Notes under the pieces: generated by a model
The model's input: only the letters and a program-made list of their open reading frames with translations
Databases searched by the model: none
What the model was told of the DNA's origin: nothing
Assembly: GCF_014863405.1 (NCBI RefSeq)
Contig: NZ_JACZZA010000005.1
Coordinates: 124,001 to 188,000 of the forward strand
Source: Dyella acidiphila
Lineage (GTDB): Bacteria; Pseudomonadota; Gammaproteobacteria; Xanthomonadales; Rhodanobacteraceae
Direction: 5' to 3'
DNA: 64,000 bases
Shown: positions 18,105 to 26,959 of the stretch, piece by piece
How positions within the stretch are numbered: position 1 is the first letter of the stretch
Layout: each line of letters starts with the position of its first letter
Translations under genes and position numbers: made by a program

Positions 18105-18854
18105 CTAGAGCTGCTTCAGCTTGATATTGCGGAACCACAGCCGAATCGGCAGCTCGCCCTTGTCCTCGGTACCCTGCAGCGAAATATGCCCGCTCTTGAA
18201 GGTGCCAAAATCCGGCCACTGCGCAAACTTGGTATGCGCCACCAGCTTGCGCCAGTCGTCATCCCAGAAATGCGTGTCCACCACCTTGTGCCCATTCTGG
18301 AAAAACTGAATATGCCCGTGGTCGGCGATGATCTCGAACTGGTTCCAGTTACCCGCCTCGCGCACGCGCTCCACGTCGGAAGAAATCAGGTCGAATAGAT
18401 CGCCGGAACGCTCATAGAGCACCTGGCTGTCCGGCTTGGTGCAGACCAGGTCGGCGATCTGCATTTCCGGGCCGGTTTCATAGGTGGCCGAATACTTGGG
18501 CGATTCGTGCACGTAGAACATCACGCCGCTGTCCGCGCACGCCGTCATCTTCCATTCCAGCTTCAGGTCGAAGTTGCTGTATTCGGCATCGCTGACCAGG
18601 TCGGCGAAATCTTTTTCGTCGCCGGTACGCGAGCGTTCGAGCATGATCGCACCGTCATCGACCGACCAGTCCTTGCCCGGCGTCTTCTGCTGATAGGAAT
18701 GCCAGCCGTCGAGGTTCTTGCCGTTGAACAGCAATTGCCAACCTGCGGCCTTTTCCTGCGGCGTAAGGGTATTGACCTGCTGAGCCTGCAGTGGCGCTGC
18801 GGCGAAGGTTGCGGCGACAACAGCGAACGCGACCGTGGATAGCGGTTTGAACAT
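18105..18854 (-). CDS. Periplasmic DUF1080 (3-keto-disaccharide hydrolase-like) protein
   Basis: 249 residues from the ATG at 18854, which has GGGAGAGA upstream; an earlier in-frame ATG lacks one. A signal peptide (MFKPLSTVAFAVVAATFAAA) precedes a single beta-jellyroll domain of the DUF1080 family: LLFNGKNLDGWHSYQQ, then LKLEWKMTACADSGVMFYVHE and the C-terminal LPIRLWFRNIKLKQL. DUF1080 proteins bind or hydrolyse modified glycans; some act on 3-keto-glycosides. It follows the GH92 mannosidase on the same strand with 54 bases between, so a two-gene glycan-processing operon is likely. Confidence 0.88.
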   Translation of the reverse strand: MFKPLSTVAFAVVAATFAAAPLQAQQVNTLTPQEKAAGWQLLFNGKNLDGWHSYQQKTPGKDWSVDDGAIMLERSRTGDEKDFADLVSDAEYSNFDLKLEWKMTACADSGVMFYVHESPKYSATYETGPEMQIADLVCTKPDSQVLYERSGDLFDLISSDVERVREAGNWNQFEIIADHGHIQFFQNGHKVVDTHFWDDDWRKLVAHTKFAQWPDFGTFKSGHISLQGTEDKGELPIRLWFRNIKLKQL

Positions 18855-18908
18855 GAAATCTCTCCCTGCAGGTATGGCCATACTTGTGCAGCAGACCGGC
18901 GTTAAAGC

Positions 18909-21323
18909 TCAGCTGCCCACAGCTGGAAAGGACGGCGGCGCATCCTGCGCTGCGCTGCCCCACGTTTTATCGGCGTCGGATTGCAAGCTGAAGATCAGGC
19001 GTCCGCCATGGGTGGCGAAGTCGCCGGGCAGCCAGGGTTGCGCATGGTCCTTGCCGTCCAGCGACAAGGCATGCACGTAGCGGTTCGCCGCCGATGCACC
19101 CTTCGCCTCGATCGTCACGTCACCGTCGGTGCGATGCACCGTGATATGCGTAAACAGCGGGCTGCTGACCACCAGTTCCGCCCGCCCGGGAATTTCCGGA
19201 TACAGCCCCAGCGCCGACCACACGTACCAGGAAGACATTTCGCCCAGGTCGTCGTTGCCGGGAATACCGTCGGGAGCGTCCTTCCAATAGCGCTCCAGCA
19301 CCGTACGCACGGTGTCCTGCGTCTTGTAGGGCTGGCCGGCGAAGTCGTAGAGCCACGGCGTTTCCACCGACGGTTCGTTGTTGAGCTCGGCGTGCAGCGG
19401 CCCGGCATTGGTCACTGCCCAGCTGCCGTCCTTGTTATGGAAGAAACGGTCCAGCCGCTCGCTGGCCACCTTGTCCCCTCCCATTTGCGCGAACAGGCCG
19501 TGCACATCGAACGGCACCATCCACACATAGACTGCGGCGCTGCCTTCCACAAAGCCATCGTCGGACTCCGGCTTGAAGGCCGGCCAGCTGCCGTCGGCGT
19601 TGCGGTTCTGGATATAGCCTTCCTGCGGCGTAGCCTTGGGATTGAAAAGATTGCGCCAATAGCCCGCACGCGCCAGCAGATGCCGTGCGTTGGCGGTATC
19701 GCCGGTGGCCAGTGCCAGCTGCGACAGCGCGAAATCGGCCGTAGCGTCTTCCAGAGTTTCCGCGGCACCGCCCCAGGAATGCGAGCTGGTGGCGATGTAA
19801 TGCAGCGTCAGCCACTGATCCAGCGAGGGGCGTTCGCCGACGCATTCCACGTTGCAGCCGTCATCGGAGGCATCGTGCGCAGTCGGCACGGTGGCCGCTT
19901 TCAGCATGGACGAGTAGGCGCCGCGCAGATCGAAATGGCGGCCACCAAAGGCATAGATATCGGCCAGCGCCGGCACTGCCGGATCGCCGCTCATCACATG
20001 GGTGCCGCCGTTGTTATGTGTCCAGCGATCCCATTCGCCCTGGTTCTGCTGCGCCTGGTTGTACAGCGATTGCGCGATGTCGCTGCCGCGTTCGGGCATC
20101 AGCCAGGTCACCAGCTGCAGCTGCGAGCGATAGATATCCCAGCCGGAGAAATTGGCGTACTGCACGCCCTGCCCGGCTTCGAGGCGATGCACCTGCTGGT
20201 CGAAGCCGCGGTAGTCGCCGTTGACGTCACTGAATACATTCGGATGCAGCAGCGAGTGATACAGCGCGGTGTAGAACACGCGCTGTTGCTCAGGCGTGCC
20301 GCCCTCGACCGAGATCTGCGACAGCGCCTTGTTCCAGCTGTCGCGCGCCTGCTCGCGCAGCTGTGTCAGCGTAAGCGAAGGCGGCAGCTCTGCGACCAGG
20401 TTGGCACGTGCATTGTCCAGGCTTACATAGGAAATGCCGACGCGCACCTGCACCGGCCCCTTGGCCGGATCGAAGCCCAGCCATACGCCCGAGCCTTTGC
20501 CGGGCTGCGGAAAACCTTTCGCATCCCAGCCGGTGCCGCCGCGGGCGGCGAGTGCACCGGCGTGCACGCTTTCGTTCTGCCAGGCACCGGTGGCGGTAAC
20601 CGGCTGATCGAACTGCGCCACGAAATACAGCGTGTAGTAACTGCGCTGATCGGCCTTGGCCAGGTAGCCGCAGAAGTTGCCGCTGGTGACCGAACCGGTG
20701 ACGGTGCGGTTGGCCGGATCGATCTTCACTTCGGCATCGCTGCTGCCCACTTCCGAATCGGAAGCGCGCACCAGCAGATTGGCCGGCTTGCCTGCAGGGA
20801 AGCTGAAGCTGGCGATGCCGCTGCGCGTGGCTGCGCTCAGTTCCACCGCCACGCCGTTGGCCAGCGTTACGCGGTAGTCGCCGGCCGTGGCCTGTTCGTC
20901 GGCATGGCTGAAATTGGCGGCGTAATGCTGGTCCTTGGCATCCAACGATGGCGAGCTGTCCAGCGGCAGCGTCACCGGCATAAGCGGAATATCGCCGCTG
21001 GCGCCGGCACAGCCGGCACCGGACAGATGCGTCAGGCTGAAGCCGCGGATGCGCTTGACGTCGAACTGGTAGCCGCTGGGCGAGGCGGTGCGCACATGCT
21101 TGCCGCGCGTGTTTTCCGGACTCCACTGCAGCATGCCGAACGGCATAACCGCGCCGGGAAAGGTGTTGCCGCCATTGCTGCTGCCGATCAACGGATTGAC
21201 CGCATCGGCCGGCGCAGCATCCTGCGGCATCGCCACCGCATTGGCCAGGATCGACATGCCGGCGCAGAACAGCGCCAGATACAGTTTCAATTTGAGGCCC
21301 TGGTAACGCGGCGAGAGATCCAT
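18909..21323 (-). CDS. GH92 family alpha-mannosidase, exported
   Basis: 804 residues. After an N-terminal hydrophobic signal (LYLALFCAGMSILANAVA) come the GH92 beta-sandwich (NPLIGSSNGGNTFPGAVMPFG) and the (alpha/alpha)6 catalytic domain. The family signature GNDDLGEMSSWYVWSALG is near residue 700, and SGWDIYRSQLQLVTWLMPE near 410. GH92 enzymes are calcium-dependent exo-alpha-mannosidases that trim mannose from glycans such as fungal or plant N-glycans. It is co-oriented with the DUF1080 gene. No SusC/D pair is present; uptake of products may depend on other loci. The start lacks a strong ribosome site, so the true N-terminus is uncertain. Confidence 0.93.
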   Translation of the reverse strand: MDLSPRYQGLKLKLYLALFCAGMSILANAVAMPQDAAPADAVNPLIGSSNGGNTFPGAVMPFGMLQWSPENTRGKHVRTASPSGYQFDVKRIRGFSLTHLSGAGCAGASGDIPLMPVTLPLDSSPSLDAKDQHYAANFSHADEQATAGDYRVTLANGVAVELSAATRSGIASFSFPAGKPANLLVRASDSEVGSSDAEVKIDPANRTVTGSVTSGNFCGYLAKADQRSYYTLYFVAQFDQPVTATGAWQNESVHAGALAARGGTGWDAKGFPQPGKGSGVWLGFDPAKGPVQVRVGISYVSLDNARANLVAELPPSLTLTQLREQARDSWNKALSQISVEGGTPEQQRVFYTALYHSLLHPNVFSDVNGDYRGFDQQVHRLEAGQGVQYANFSGWDIYRSQLQLVTWLMPERGSDIAQSLYNQAQQNQGEWDRWTHNNGGTHVMSGDPAVPALADIYAFGGRHFDLRGAYSSMLKAATVPTAHDASDDGCNVECVGERPSLDQWLTLHYIATSSHSWGGAAETLEDATADFALSQLALATGDTANARHLLARAGYWRNLFNPKATPQEGYIQNRNADGSWPAFKPESDDGFVEGSAAVYVWMVPFDVHGLFAQMGGDKVASERLDRFFHNKDGSWAVTNAGPLHAELNNEPSVETPWLYDFAGQPYKTQDTVRTVLERYWKDAPDGIPGNDDLGEMSSWYVWSALGLYPEIPGRAELVVSSPLFTHITVHRTDGDVTIEAKGASAANRYVHALSLDGKDHAQPWLPGDFATHGGRLIFSLQSDADKTWGSAAQDAPPSFPAVGS

Positions 21324-21931
21324 GGATTACGGCACCGGTGGCGGAAGGAAAAAGCCGGACTTAAATCGATCTAAATGCACGATCAAAAAAAAGATGCCGC
21401 CGCTGGTCAACCGCACCATTCGCCGAACATCCATTCCGAGGGCGGACTGTACTGCTTGTCCCCTACAGAAATCTTGTTGCGCTGCAAAATACGGAAATCC
21501 ACAAGCTGTTTTTGCGGATAGAAGTCCAAAATGAGTGCCACTCAGCGGCTTGCAGGCGCGCTGGATGCAGATACACAAGGCTTGCGTCTGCTGCAAGCAT
21601 GCCTTTTGGCATGGGCGTCAGTAGGGGGGAGTGGAATCGCGCAATAAGCAAATGTCTTGCTGCGTTGCGTTGTTGATGATCCGGCAGTGCAAAGTCGCTG
21701 GGTCCCGGCCTGCGCCGGGATGACGGTGAGGCGAAGTTGAATTCTTTCCAAGGCGTATCGCTGCCACTGATTAGTGCGCTTTCAGAACTACCTCACCGTC
21801 ATCCCGGCGCAGGCCGGGACCCAGCGACTTCCTCGCAGCACAAACCAGCCATTCCACGTCTCGGCTACACTCGATCGGCGCCGCGCTCAGCCACACGCCC
21901 AGCACCAAAATGCAGGACACACAACAAGAAC
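21324..21931. other. Intergenic region upstream of the ABC importer, carries a long REP pair
   Basis: 608 bases between divergent genes (GH92 leftward, importer rightward). It contains the inverted repeat described separately and presumably both promoters. No protein gene is supported. Confidence 0.6.
21692..21830. repeat. Perfect 40-bp inverted repeat around a 59-bp core
   Basis: The arm at 21692-21731 (AAGTCGCTGGGTCCCGGCCT...) is exactly complementary to 21791-21830. The arms share CCGTCATCCCGGC with the units at 17.4-18.1 kb and with the pairs near 28.5 and 38.8 kb, defining one dispersed REP-like family. The core has no recognisable coding content. Confidence 0.9.
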
Positions 21932-23526
21932 ATGACTCGACCTCCCCTGCTCCGCTGCGCCAGCGTGCTACTTGGGCTTGCCCTGACCCTGCCCGCCTGT
22001 TCCGCTTACGCAGACACCCCGCCCGGCATCCTGGTCGTGGTGCAGGCGATGGACGATCTGGTCAGCCTGGATCCGGCGGAAGGCTTCGAGCTATCCAGTG
22101 AGCAGTTGTTCGGCAGCCTCTATCAGCGGCTGGTGCAGGCGGATCCGGCCGCCCCTGCCCGCCTGCAGCCGGTGCTGGCCGCGAGCTGGACGGTTGGCGC
22201 GGACGATCGCAGCCTGATCTTCATCCTGCGTGCGGGCGCAAGCTTCGCCAATGGCGATGCGCTCAGCGCCGAGGATGTCACCTATTCGCTGGCGCGCGCG
22301 GTGAAACTCAATCGCTCGCCGGCCTTCATTCTCAACGAGCTGGGCTGGACCGCCGACAATATCGACCGCTACCTGAGCGCCGTCGATGCCGAGCATGTGC
22401 GCATCAGCTGGCCGGCTGCGGTCAGTGCGAATTTCGCCCTGCATATTCTCACCGCCACGGTGGCCTCGATCGTGGACAAGCGCGACGTACTGGCGCACCA
22501 GCAAGATGGCGATGCGGGCAATCGCTGGTTGAAAACACACTCGGCCGGCAGCGGACCGTTCCGCATCCGGCGCTATGTATCGCGCGAGGCGCTGGTGCTG
22601 GATGCCAATCCGCGCGCACCCGGCGGCGGCCCGCGCATCAAAACGCTGATCATCCGCAATATCGTCGACGCGGCGACGCGCCGCCTGTTGCTGGAAGTGG
22701 GCGATGCCGATATCGCGCGCGACCTGGGACCGGATCAATTCACCGCGCTGCAAGGCAAGCCCGGCATCCGCATTGCGCAATTTCCCTCCGCCACGGTGTG
22801 CTACCTGCTGTTCAACACCACCGATACTTCCAATCCGGCGCTGGCCAATCCCGCCTTCTGGCAGGCCGCGCGCTGGCTGGTGGATTACCGGGGCCTGGCC
22901 GAGGGCCTGCTGCAAGGCCAGTTCAGCGTGCACCAGGCGTTTCTTGCCGACGGCTTTCCCGGCGCGCTCGACGACACGCCTTATCATTTCGATCCCGCCC
23001 GCGCCAAGGCGATACTGGCCAAGGCGGGTCTCGATCACGGCATCGAGCTGACCCTGGACGTGTTCAACGAGGAGCCATTCATCGATATCGCGCAGTCTCT
23101 GCAGGCGAGTTTTGCGCAGGCCGGCGTGCAGTTGCATCTGCGTATCGAGGCCGGTGCCGAAGTGTATGCGCGGCTGCGTTCGCGCACCTACCAGGCGGCG
23201 TGGCTGTACTGGATCCCCGATTACTTCGATGCGCATTCCACCGCCAGCGCATTCGCCGCCAATCCCGTCAACGGCAGCCATACGCTGGCCTGGCGTGCGG
23301 GTTGGTCGATTCCGCAACTGACTGCACAAACGCAGCAGGCGGTGATGAGCAGCGATGCGGCCGGACGTCTGCGCCTGTACCAGGATATCCAGCGCCAGGT
23401 GCAGCAGAACTCGCCCTTTGTAATTGCCCTGCAGGAGCGCAGCCAGCTCGCCATGCGCAGCAATGTGCATGGTTACCGGCAAGGACTGGTGCGGACATGG
23501 TCTATTACGATCAGGTCAGCAAATAA
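21932..23526 (+). CDS. Extracytoplasmic solute-binding protein of a peptide/nickel-type ABC importer (apparent frameshift near the 3' end)
   Basis: SBP family 5 protein of about 530 residues with a lipoprotein-like signal (LLGLALTLPACSAYA, Cys candidate). Family text is clear: SLDPAEGFELSSEQLFGSLYQRLV, SAEDVTYSLARAV, SGPFRIRRYVSREALVLDANP and DYFDAHSTASAFAANP. The main frame reads on past the expected end (VHGYRQGLVRTWSITI...) and across the permease gene. Adding one base at the GCGG run (23491-23494) gives the natural ending VRDMVYYDQVSK and a stop at 23524-23526, two bases before the permease ATG. The break is therefore a sequencing error or a very late frameshift. It captures peptides, nickel or similar ligands in the periplasm; substrate unknown. 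Confidence 0.85.
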
Positions 23527-23528
23527 GC

Positions 23529-24566
23529 ATGCCGGCGCCGCGGTGGTTCAATGCGAATACGGCATGGCGCATGCTCGGCAGCAGTGCGTTGAGTCTGGTG
23601 CTGACGCTGGCGGGGTTGCTGGCGGTGACCTTCGTGATGTCGGCGTTCTCGCCGATCGATCCGGCCCTGCAGCAAGTAGGCGATCACGCCAGCGCCGCCA
23701 CCTATGCGCAGGCGCGGCACGCGCTGGGCCTGGACGCGCCGCTGCCGCTGCGCTTTGCGCATTACCTGATCGGCCTGTGCCATGGCGACCTCGGCATCTC
23801 GACCGCCACCGGGCAAGCGGTAGCAGGCGAATTGCGCGAAGTCTTTCCGGCCACGCTGGAGCTGTCGACCATCGCGCTGCTGATCAGCGCGATCGCCGGC
23901 GTGGGGCTGGCCTTGCTCAGCGCGCGCTGGCCGGGCAGCTGGGTCGACAGCGCCATCCGCGTGATCTCGCTGCTGGGCTCGTCGGTGCCGATCTTCTGGC
24001 TGGGCCTGGTGGCGCTGGCCTTGTTCTATGCGCACTGGCACTGGGCCGGCGGCCCGGGCCGGCTGGATGACGCTTACGAATACACCATCGACATGCCCAC
24101 CGGCCTGGTGCTGCTGGACAGTTGGCGCAGCGGCATGCCCGGCGCGTTCGCCAGCGCCATCCGCCATATGCTGCTGCCGGCGCTGTTGCTGGCCAGCTAT
24201 GTGCTGGGCAGCATCGCGCGCCTCACGCGCACCTCCCTGCTCGGCGAACTGCATCAGGAATACGTCACGCTGGCGCGCGCCAAAGGTGCGGGACCGGGTG
24301 GGATCCTGTTGCGCCATGTGCTGCCCAATTGCCTGGGCCCGATGCTGACGGTGATCGCGCTGGCCTATACCAATCTGCTGCAGGGCGCGGTGCTGACCGA
24401 AACCGTGTTCGCGCGTCCGGGCCTGGGCCGCTATCTCACCAATGCCTTGTTCTATGGCGACGTGCCGGCCATTCTCGGCGCCACCCTGGTGCTCGGCATC
24501 GTCTTCATTCTGATCAACGGCGTCACCGACATGCTGGTGCGTTTGCTGGATCCACGCCTGCGATGA
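23529..24566 (+). CDS. ABC importer permease, DppB/OppB type
   Basis: 345 residues with about six membrane segments. The EAA loop that contacts the ATPase is seen at ELHQEYVTLARAKGAGPGGILLRHVLPNCLGP. The N-terminal conserved region reads ARHALGLDAPLPLRFAHYLIGLCHGDLG. The start lies two bases after the binding-protein stop, and the end overlaps the next gene by four bases (ATGA). First of the two permeases of the importer. Confidence 0.93.
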   Translation: MPAPRWFNANTAWRMLGSSALSLVLTLAGLLAVTFVMSAFSPIDPALQQVGDHASAATYAQARHALGLDAPLPLRFAHYLIGLCHGDLGISTATGQAVAGELREVFPATLELSTIALLISAIAGVGLALLSARWPGSWVDSAIRVISLLGSSVPIFWLGLVALALFYAHWHWAGGPGRLDDAYEYTIDMPTGLVLLDSWRSGMPGAFASAIRHMLLPALLLASYVLGSIARLTRTSLLGELHQEYVTLARAKGAGPGGILLRHVLPNCLGPMLTVIALAYTNLLQGAVLTETVFARPGLGRYLTNALFYGDVPAILGATLVLGIVFILINGVTDMLVRLLDPRLR

Positions 24567-25414
24567 ATCTGCGCGCAGCTACCCTCGTATTATCCCGTGC
24601 ACGGCACGGCCTGCGCTCGCCGGCGGCAACGATCGGCGCCGGTGTATTGGTGCTGCTGTTGCTGGTGGCGATCCTGGCGCCATGGCTGGCGCCGCACGAT
24701 CCGCTGCAGCAGAACATTGCGCTGCGCCTGCGCCCACCCGGTGCCGGGCATTGGCTGGGCACCGACAACCTGGGCCGCGATCTGCTGTCGCGACTTATCT
24801 ATGGTGCGCGCCCCACGCTCGGCATTGCGTTGCTGGTGATGGCCAGCGCGGCGCCGGTCGGCCTGCTGATCGGCATCGTCGCCGGCTATGCCGGCGGCTG
24901 GGTGGAACGCGTGCTGATGCGTTTTACCGATATCGTGCTGGCGTTTCCGCAACTGGTGCTGGCGCTGGCGTTTGCAGGCTTGCTCGGTGCGGGAACATTC
25001 AACGGCGCGCTGGCGGTGGCGCTGACTATCTGGCCCAGCTATGCACGGCAGGCGCGTGCGGAGACGCTGGCGATCCGCGACAGCGATTACCTGGCTGCCG
25101 CGCGCATGCTCGGCATTCGCAGCGGCCGCCTACTCTGGGGTCATGTGCTGCCGATGTGCCTGCCGTTCGTCTATGTGCGTCTGGCGCTGGATATGGCGGC
25201 GACCATCCTGTCGTTGTCCAGCCTGGGCTTTCTCGGCCTGGGCGTGCAGCCGCCCACGCCCGAATGGGGCGCGATGGTGGCCGGCGGCAGCAAGGTGATC
25301 TTCGATCAATGGTGGGTGGCGGCGGTGCCGGGCGCGGCGATCCTGCTGGTGTGCATCGCCTTCAACCTGCTTGCCGACGGCCTGCGCGACCTGGGAGATC
25401 CACGCCATGGCTGA
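24563..25414 (+). CDS. ABC importer permease, DppC/OppC type
   Basis: 283 residues. The family's periplasmic motif WLGTDNLGRDLLSRLIYGARPTL is present near residues 65-85, and an EAA loop (RDSDYLAAARMLGIRSGRLLWGHVLPM) follows. C-terminal SLSSLGFLGLGVQPPTPEWGAM is typical of DppC. ATGA overlap with the upstream permease and an 8-base overlap with the downstream ATPase show tight coupling. Confidence 0.93.
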   Translation: MNLRAATLVLSRARHGLRSPAATIGAGVLVLLLLVAILAPWLAPHDPLQQNIALRLRPPGAGHWLGTDNLGRDLLSRLIYGARPTLGIALLVMASAAPVGLLIGIVAGYAGGWVERVLMRFTDIVLAFPQLVLALAFAGLLGAGTFNGALAVALTIWPSYARQARAETLAIRDSDYLAAARMLGIRSGRLLWGHVLPMCLPFVYVRLALDMAATILSLSSLGFLGLGVQPPTPEWGAMVAGGSKVIFDQWWVAAVPGAAILLVCIAFNLLADGLRDLGDPRHG

Positions 25415-26246
25415 GCATCCGCTGCTGCGCGTGGAGCAACTGGAAGTGCGGCGCCGGCATGGCGACGCAACGCCGCTGGTCGGTCCGCTGTCGTTCGAGA
25501 TCGGACCGGGCGCAACCGGATTGGTGGGCGAATCGGGCTCCGGCAAATCGCTGACCGTGCGCGCCCTGCTGCAGCTGCTGCCGCCCAGCCTGCAGTCGCA
25601 CAGTCGCTGCATGCAGTTCGACGGCCACGAGCTGTCCACCCTGCGCGAGCGCCAGTGGCAGGCGCTGCGCGGAGCCGACATGGCGCTGGTGATGCAGGAC
25701 CCGCGCCATGCACTCAATCCACGCCTGAGCATCGGCACGCAGATCGACGAAGCCCTGCGCCTGCACGCACGCCTGCCGCGTGCCGAACGCCGCGAGCGCG
25801 TACTCGCCGCCATGCACGAAGTGGGACTGCCGCAACCGCGGCAGCTGTGGACGCACTATCCGCACCAGCTTTCCGGCGGCATGGGCCAGCGCGTGATGCT
25901 GGCGATTGCGCTGATCAACCGCCCGCGCCTGCTGATCGCCGACGAGCCCACCTCCGCACTCGATACGCATCTGCGCGATCAGGTGCTGGAACTGATGATG
26001 CACCTGGCCGATGCGCACGGCATGAGCCTGCTGCTGATCAGCCACGACCTGCCGCTGGTGGCGCGCCATTGCCGCGACGTGCTGGTGATGTATCGCGGCC
26101 GCTTGGTGGATCGCTGCGCGGCCGCGGCGCTGGACACCGCCACCTCGCCGTATACGCGCGCCTTGTGGCATTGCCGGCCCAGTGGCGACACCCATGGGCA
26201 ACTGCTGCCGGTATTCGATCCGGCGCAGATGGACCCCGTTGCATGA
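25407..26246 (+). CDS. ABC importer ATPase, DppD/OppD type
   Basis: 279 residues from ATG 25407 (GGGAG upstream). Walker A GESGSGKS, signature LSGGMGQR, Walker [13 protein letters not shown] and the H-loop [10 protein letters not shown] are all intact. It energises the importer together with the ATPase encoded next. The product is slightly shorter than most DppD proteins because the C-terminal extension is brief. Confidence 0.93.
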   Translation: MAEHPLLRVEQLEVRRRHGDATPLVGPLSFEIGPGATGLVGESGSGKSLTVRALLQLLPPSLQSHSRCMQFDGHELSTLRERQWQALRGADMALVMQDPRHALNPRLSIGTQIDEALRLHARLPRAERRERVLAAMHEVGLPQPRQLWTHYPHQLSGGMGQRVMLAIALINRPRLLIADEPTSALDTHLRDQVLELMMHLADAHGMSLLLISHDLPLVARHCRDVLVMYRGRLVDRCAAAALDTATSPYTRALWHCRPSGDTHGQLLPVFDPAQMDPVA

Positions 26247-26950
26247 GCGCCATCGTCTGCAGCGCGCTCAGCGCCGGCTTCGTTGCGCGCGGCCAACCCG
26301 GCGCACCGGTACTTTCCCAGGTGGCGCTGCAGGTGGAGCCCGGCGAAATCTTTGGCTTGATCGGCCCCTCCGGCTGCGGCAAATCCACCCTGCTGCGCAT
26401 CCTGGCCGGCCTGCACGCGTCATGGCAGGGGCAGCTGTCGATCTTCGGACAGAACGTGCCGCCTGCACGCTATCCGCGCGAACGCATGCGCGAGCTCGTG
26501 CAAATGGTGTTCCAGGATCCGTATGCGTCCTTGCATCCGCGCCATACCGTCGGCCGCGCACTGTTGGAACCGCTGCAGGTAAACCGCATCGCCCAGCCGC
26601 TGCAGCGCTTGCACCAGGCGCTGGCCGAAGTCGGCCTGCCGGCGGAGATCGCACAGCGCTATCCCAACCAGATGTCCGGCGGCCAGCGCCAGCGCGTCGC
26701 CATCGCCCGCGCCCTGCTGCTGCAGCCCAGGCTATTGCTGCTGGACGAACCCACTTCGGCACTGGATGTCTCCGTGCAGGCCGAAATCCTCAACCTGCTC
26801 AACCAGCTCAAGGCGCGCTATGGCATGACCATGCTGCTGGTCAGCCACGATGCGGGAGTGATTGCGCATATGTGCGATCGTGCGGCGGTGATGCACCAGG
26901 GACGCGTGCAACGTATCCTCGCGCGGGAGCCATTGGCGACCTTGCATTAG
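26243..26950 (+). CDS. ABC importer ATPase, DppF/OppF type, short form
   Basis: 235 residues starting at ATG 26243, which overlaps the upstream stop (ATGA). Walker A GPSGCGKST, signature MSGGQRQR, Walker [17 protein letters not shown] and H-loop LLVSHDAG are intact. It lacks the roughly 80-residue C-terminal oligopeptide-transporter extension present in canonical DppF/OppF. It ends nine bases before the convergent PHP-domain gene, so this closes the five-gene operon. Confidence 0.92.
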   Translation: MSAIVCSALSAGFVARGQPGAPVLSQVALQVEPGEIFGLIGPSGCGKSTLLRILAGLHASWQGQLSIFGQNVPPARYPRERMRELVQMVFQDPYASLHPRHTVGRALLEPLQVNRIAQPLQRLHQALAEVGLPAEIAQRYPNQMSGGQRQRVAIARALLLQPRLLLLDEPTSALDVSVQAEILNLLNQLKARYGMTMLLVSHDAGVIAHMCDRAAVMHQGRVQRILAREPLATLH

Positions 26951-26959
26951 CGCCGATGT

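Noticed and set aside
17657-18124. Possible 155-residue protein across the tandem repeats
   Set aside because: Internally repeated peptide (SPSSRRKPGSSDFYAFRAK) arises from the palindromic DNA repeats; no ribosome site.
18981-21374. 797-residue open frame antisense to the GH92 gene
   Set aside because: GH92 on the minus strand has all family motifs; the antisense product is His/Arg/Gln-rich with no homology signal.
23527-24070. Continuation of the binding-protein frame through the permease gene (a 777-residue product)
   Set aside because: The extension is an Arg/Ala-rich off-frame reading of the permease; a one-base correction gives a natural stop.
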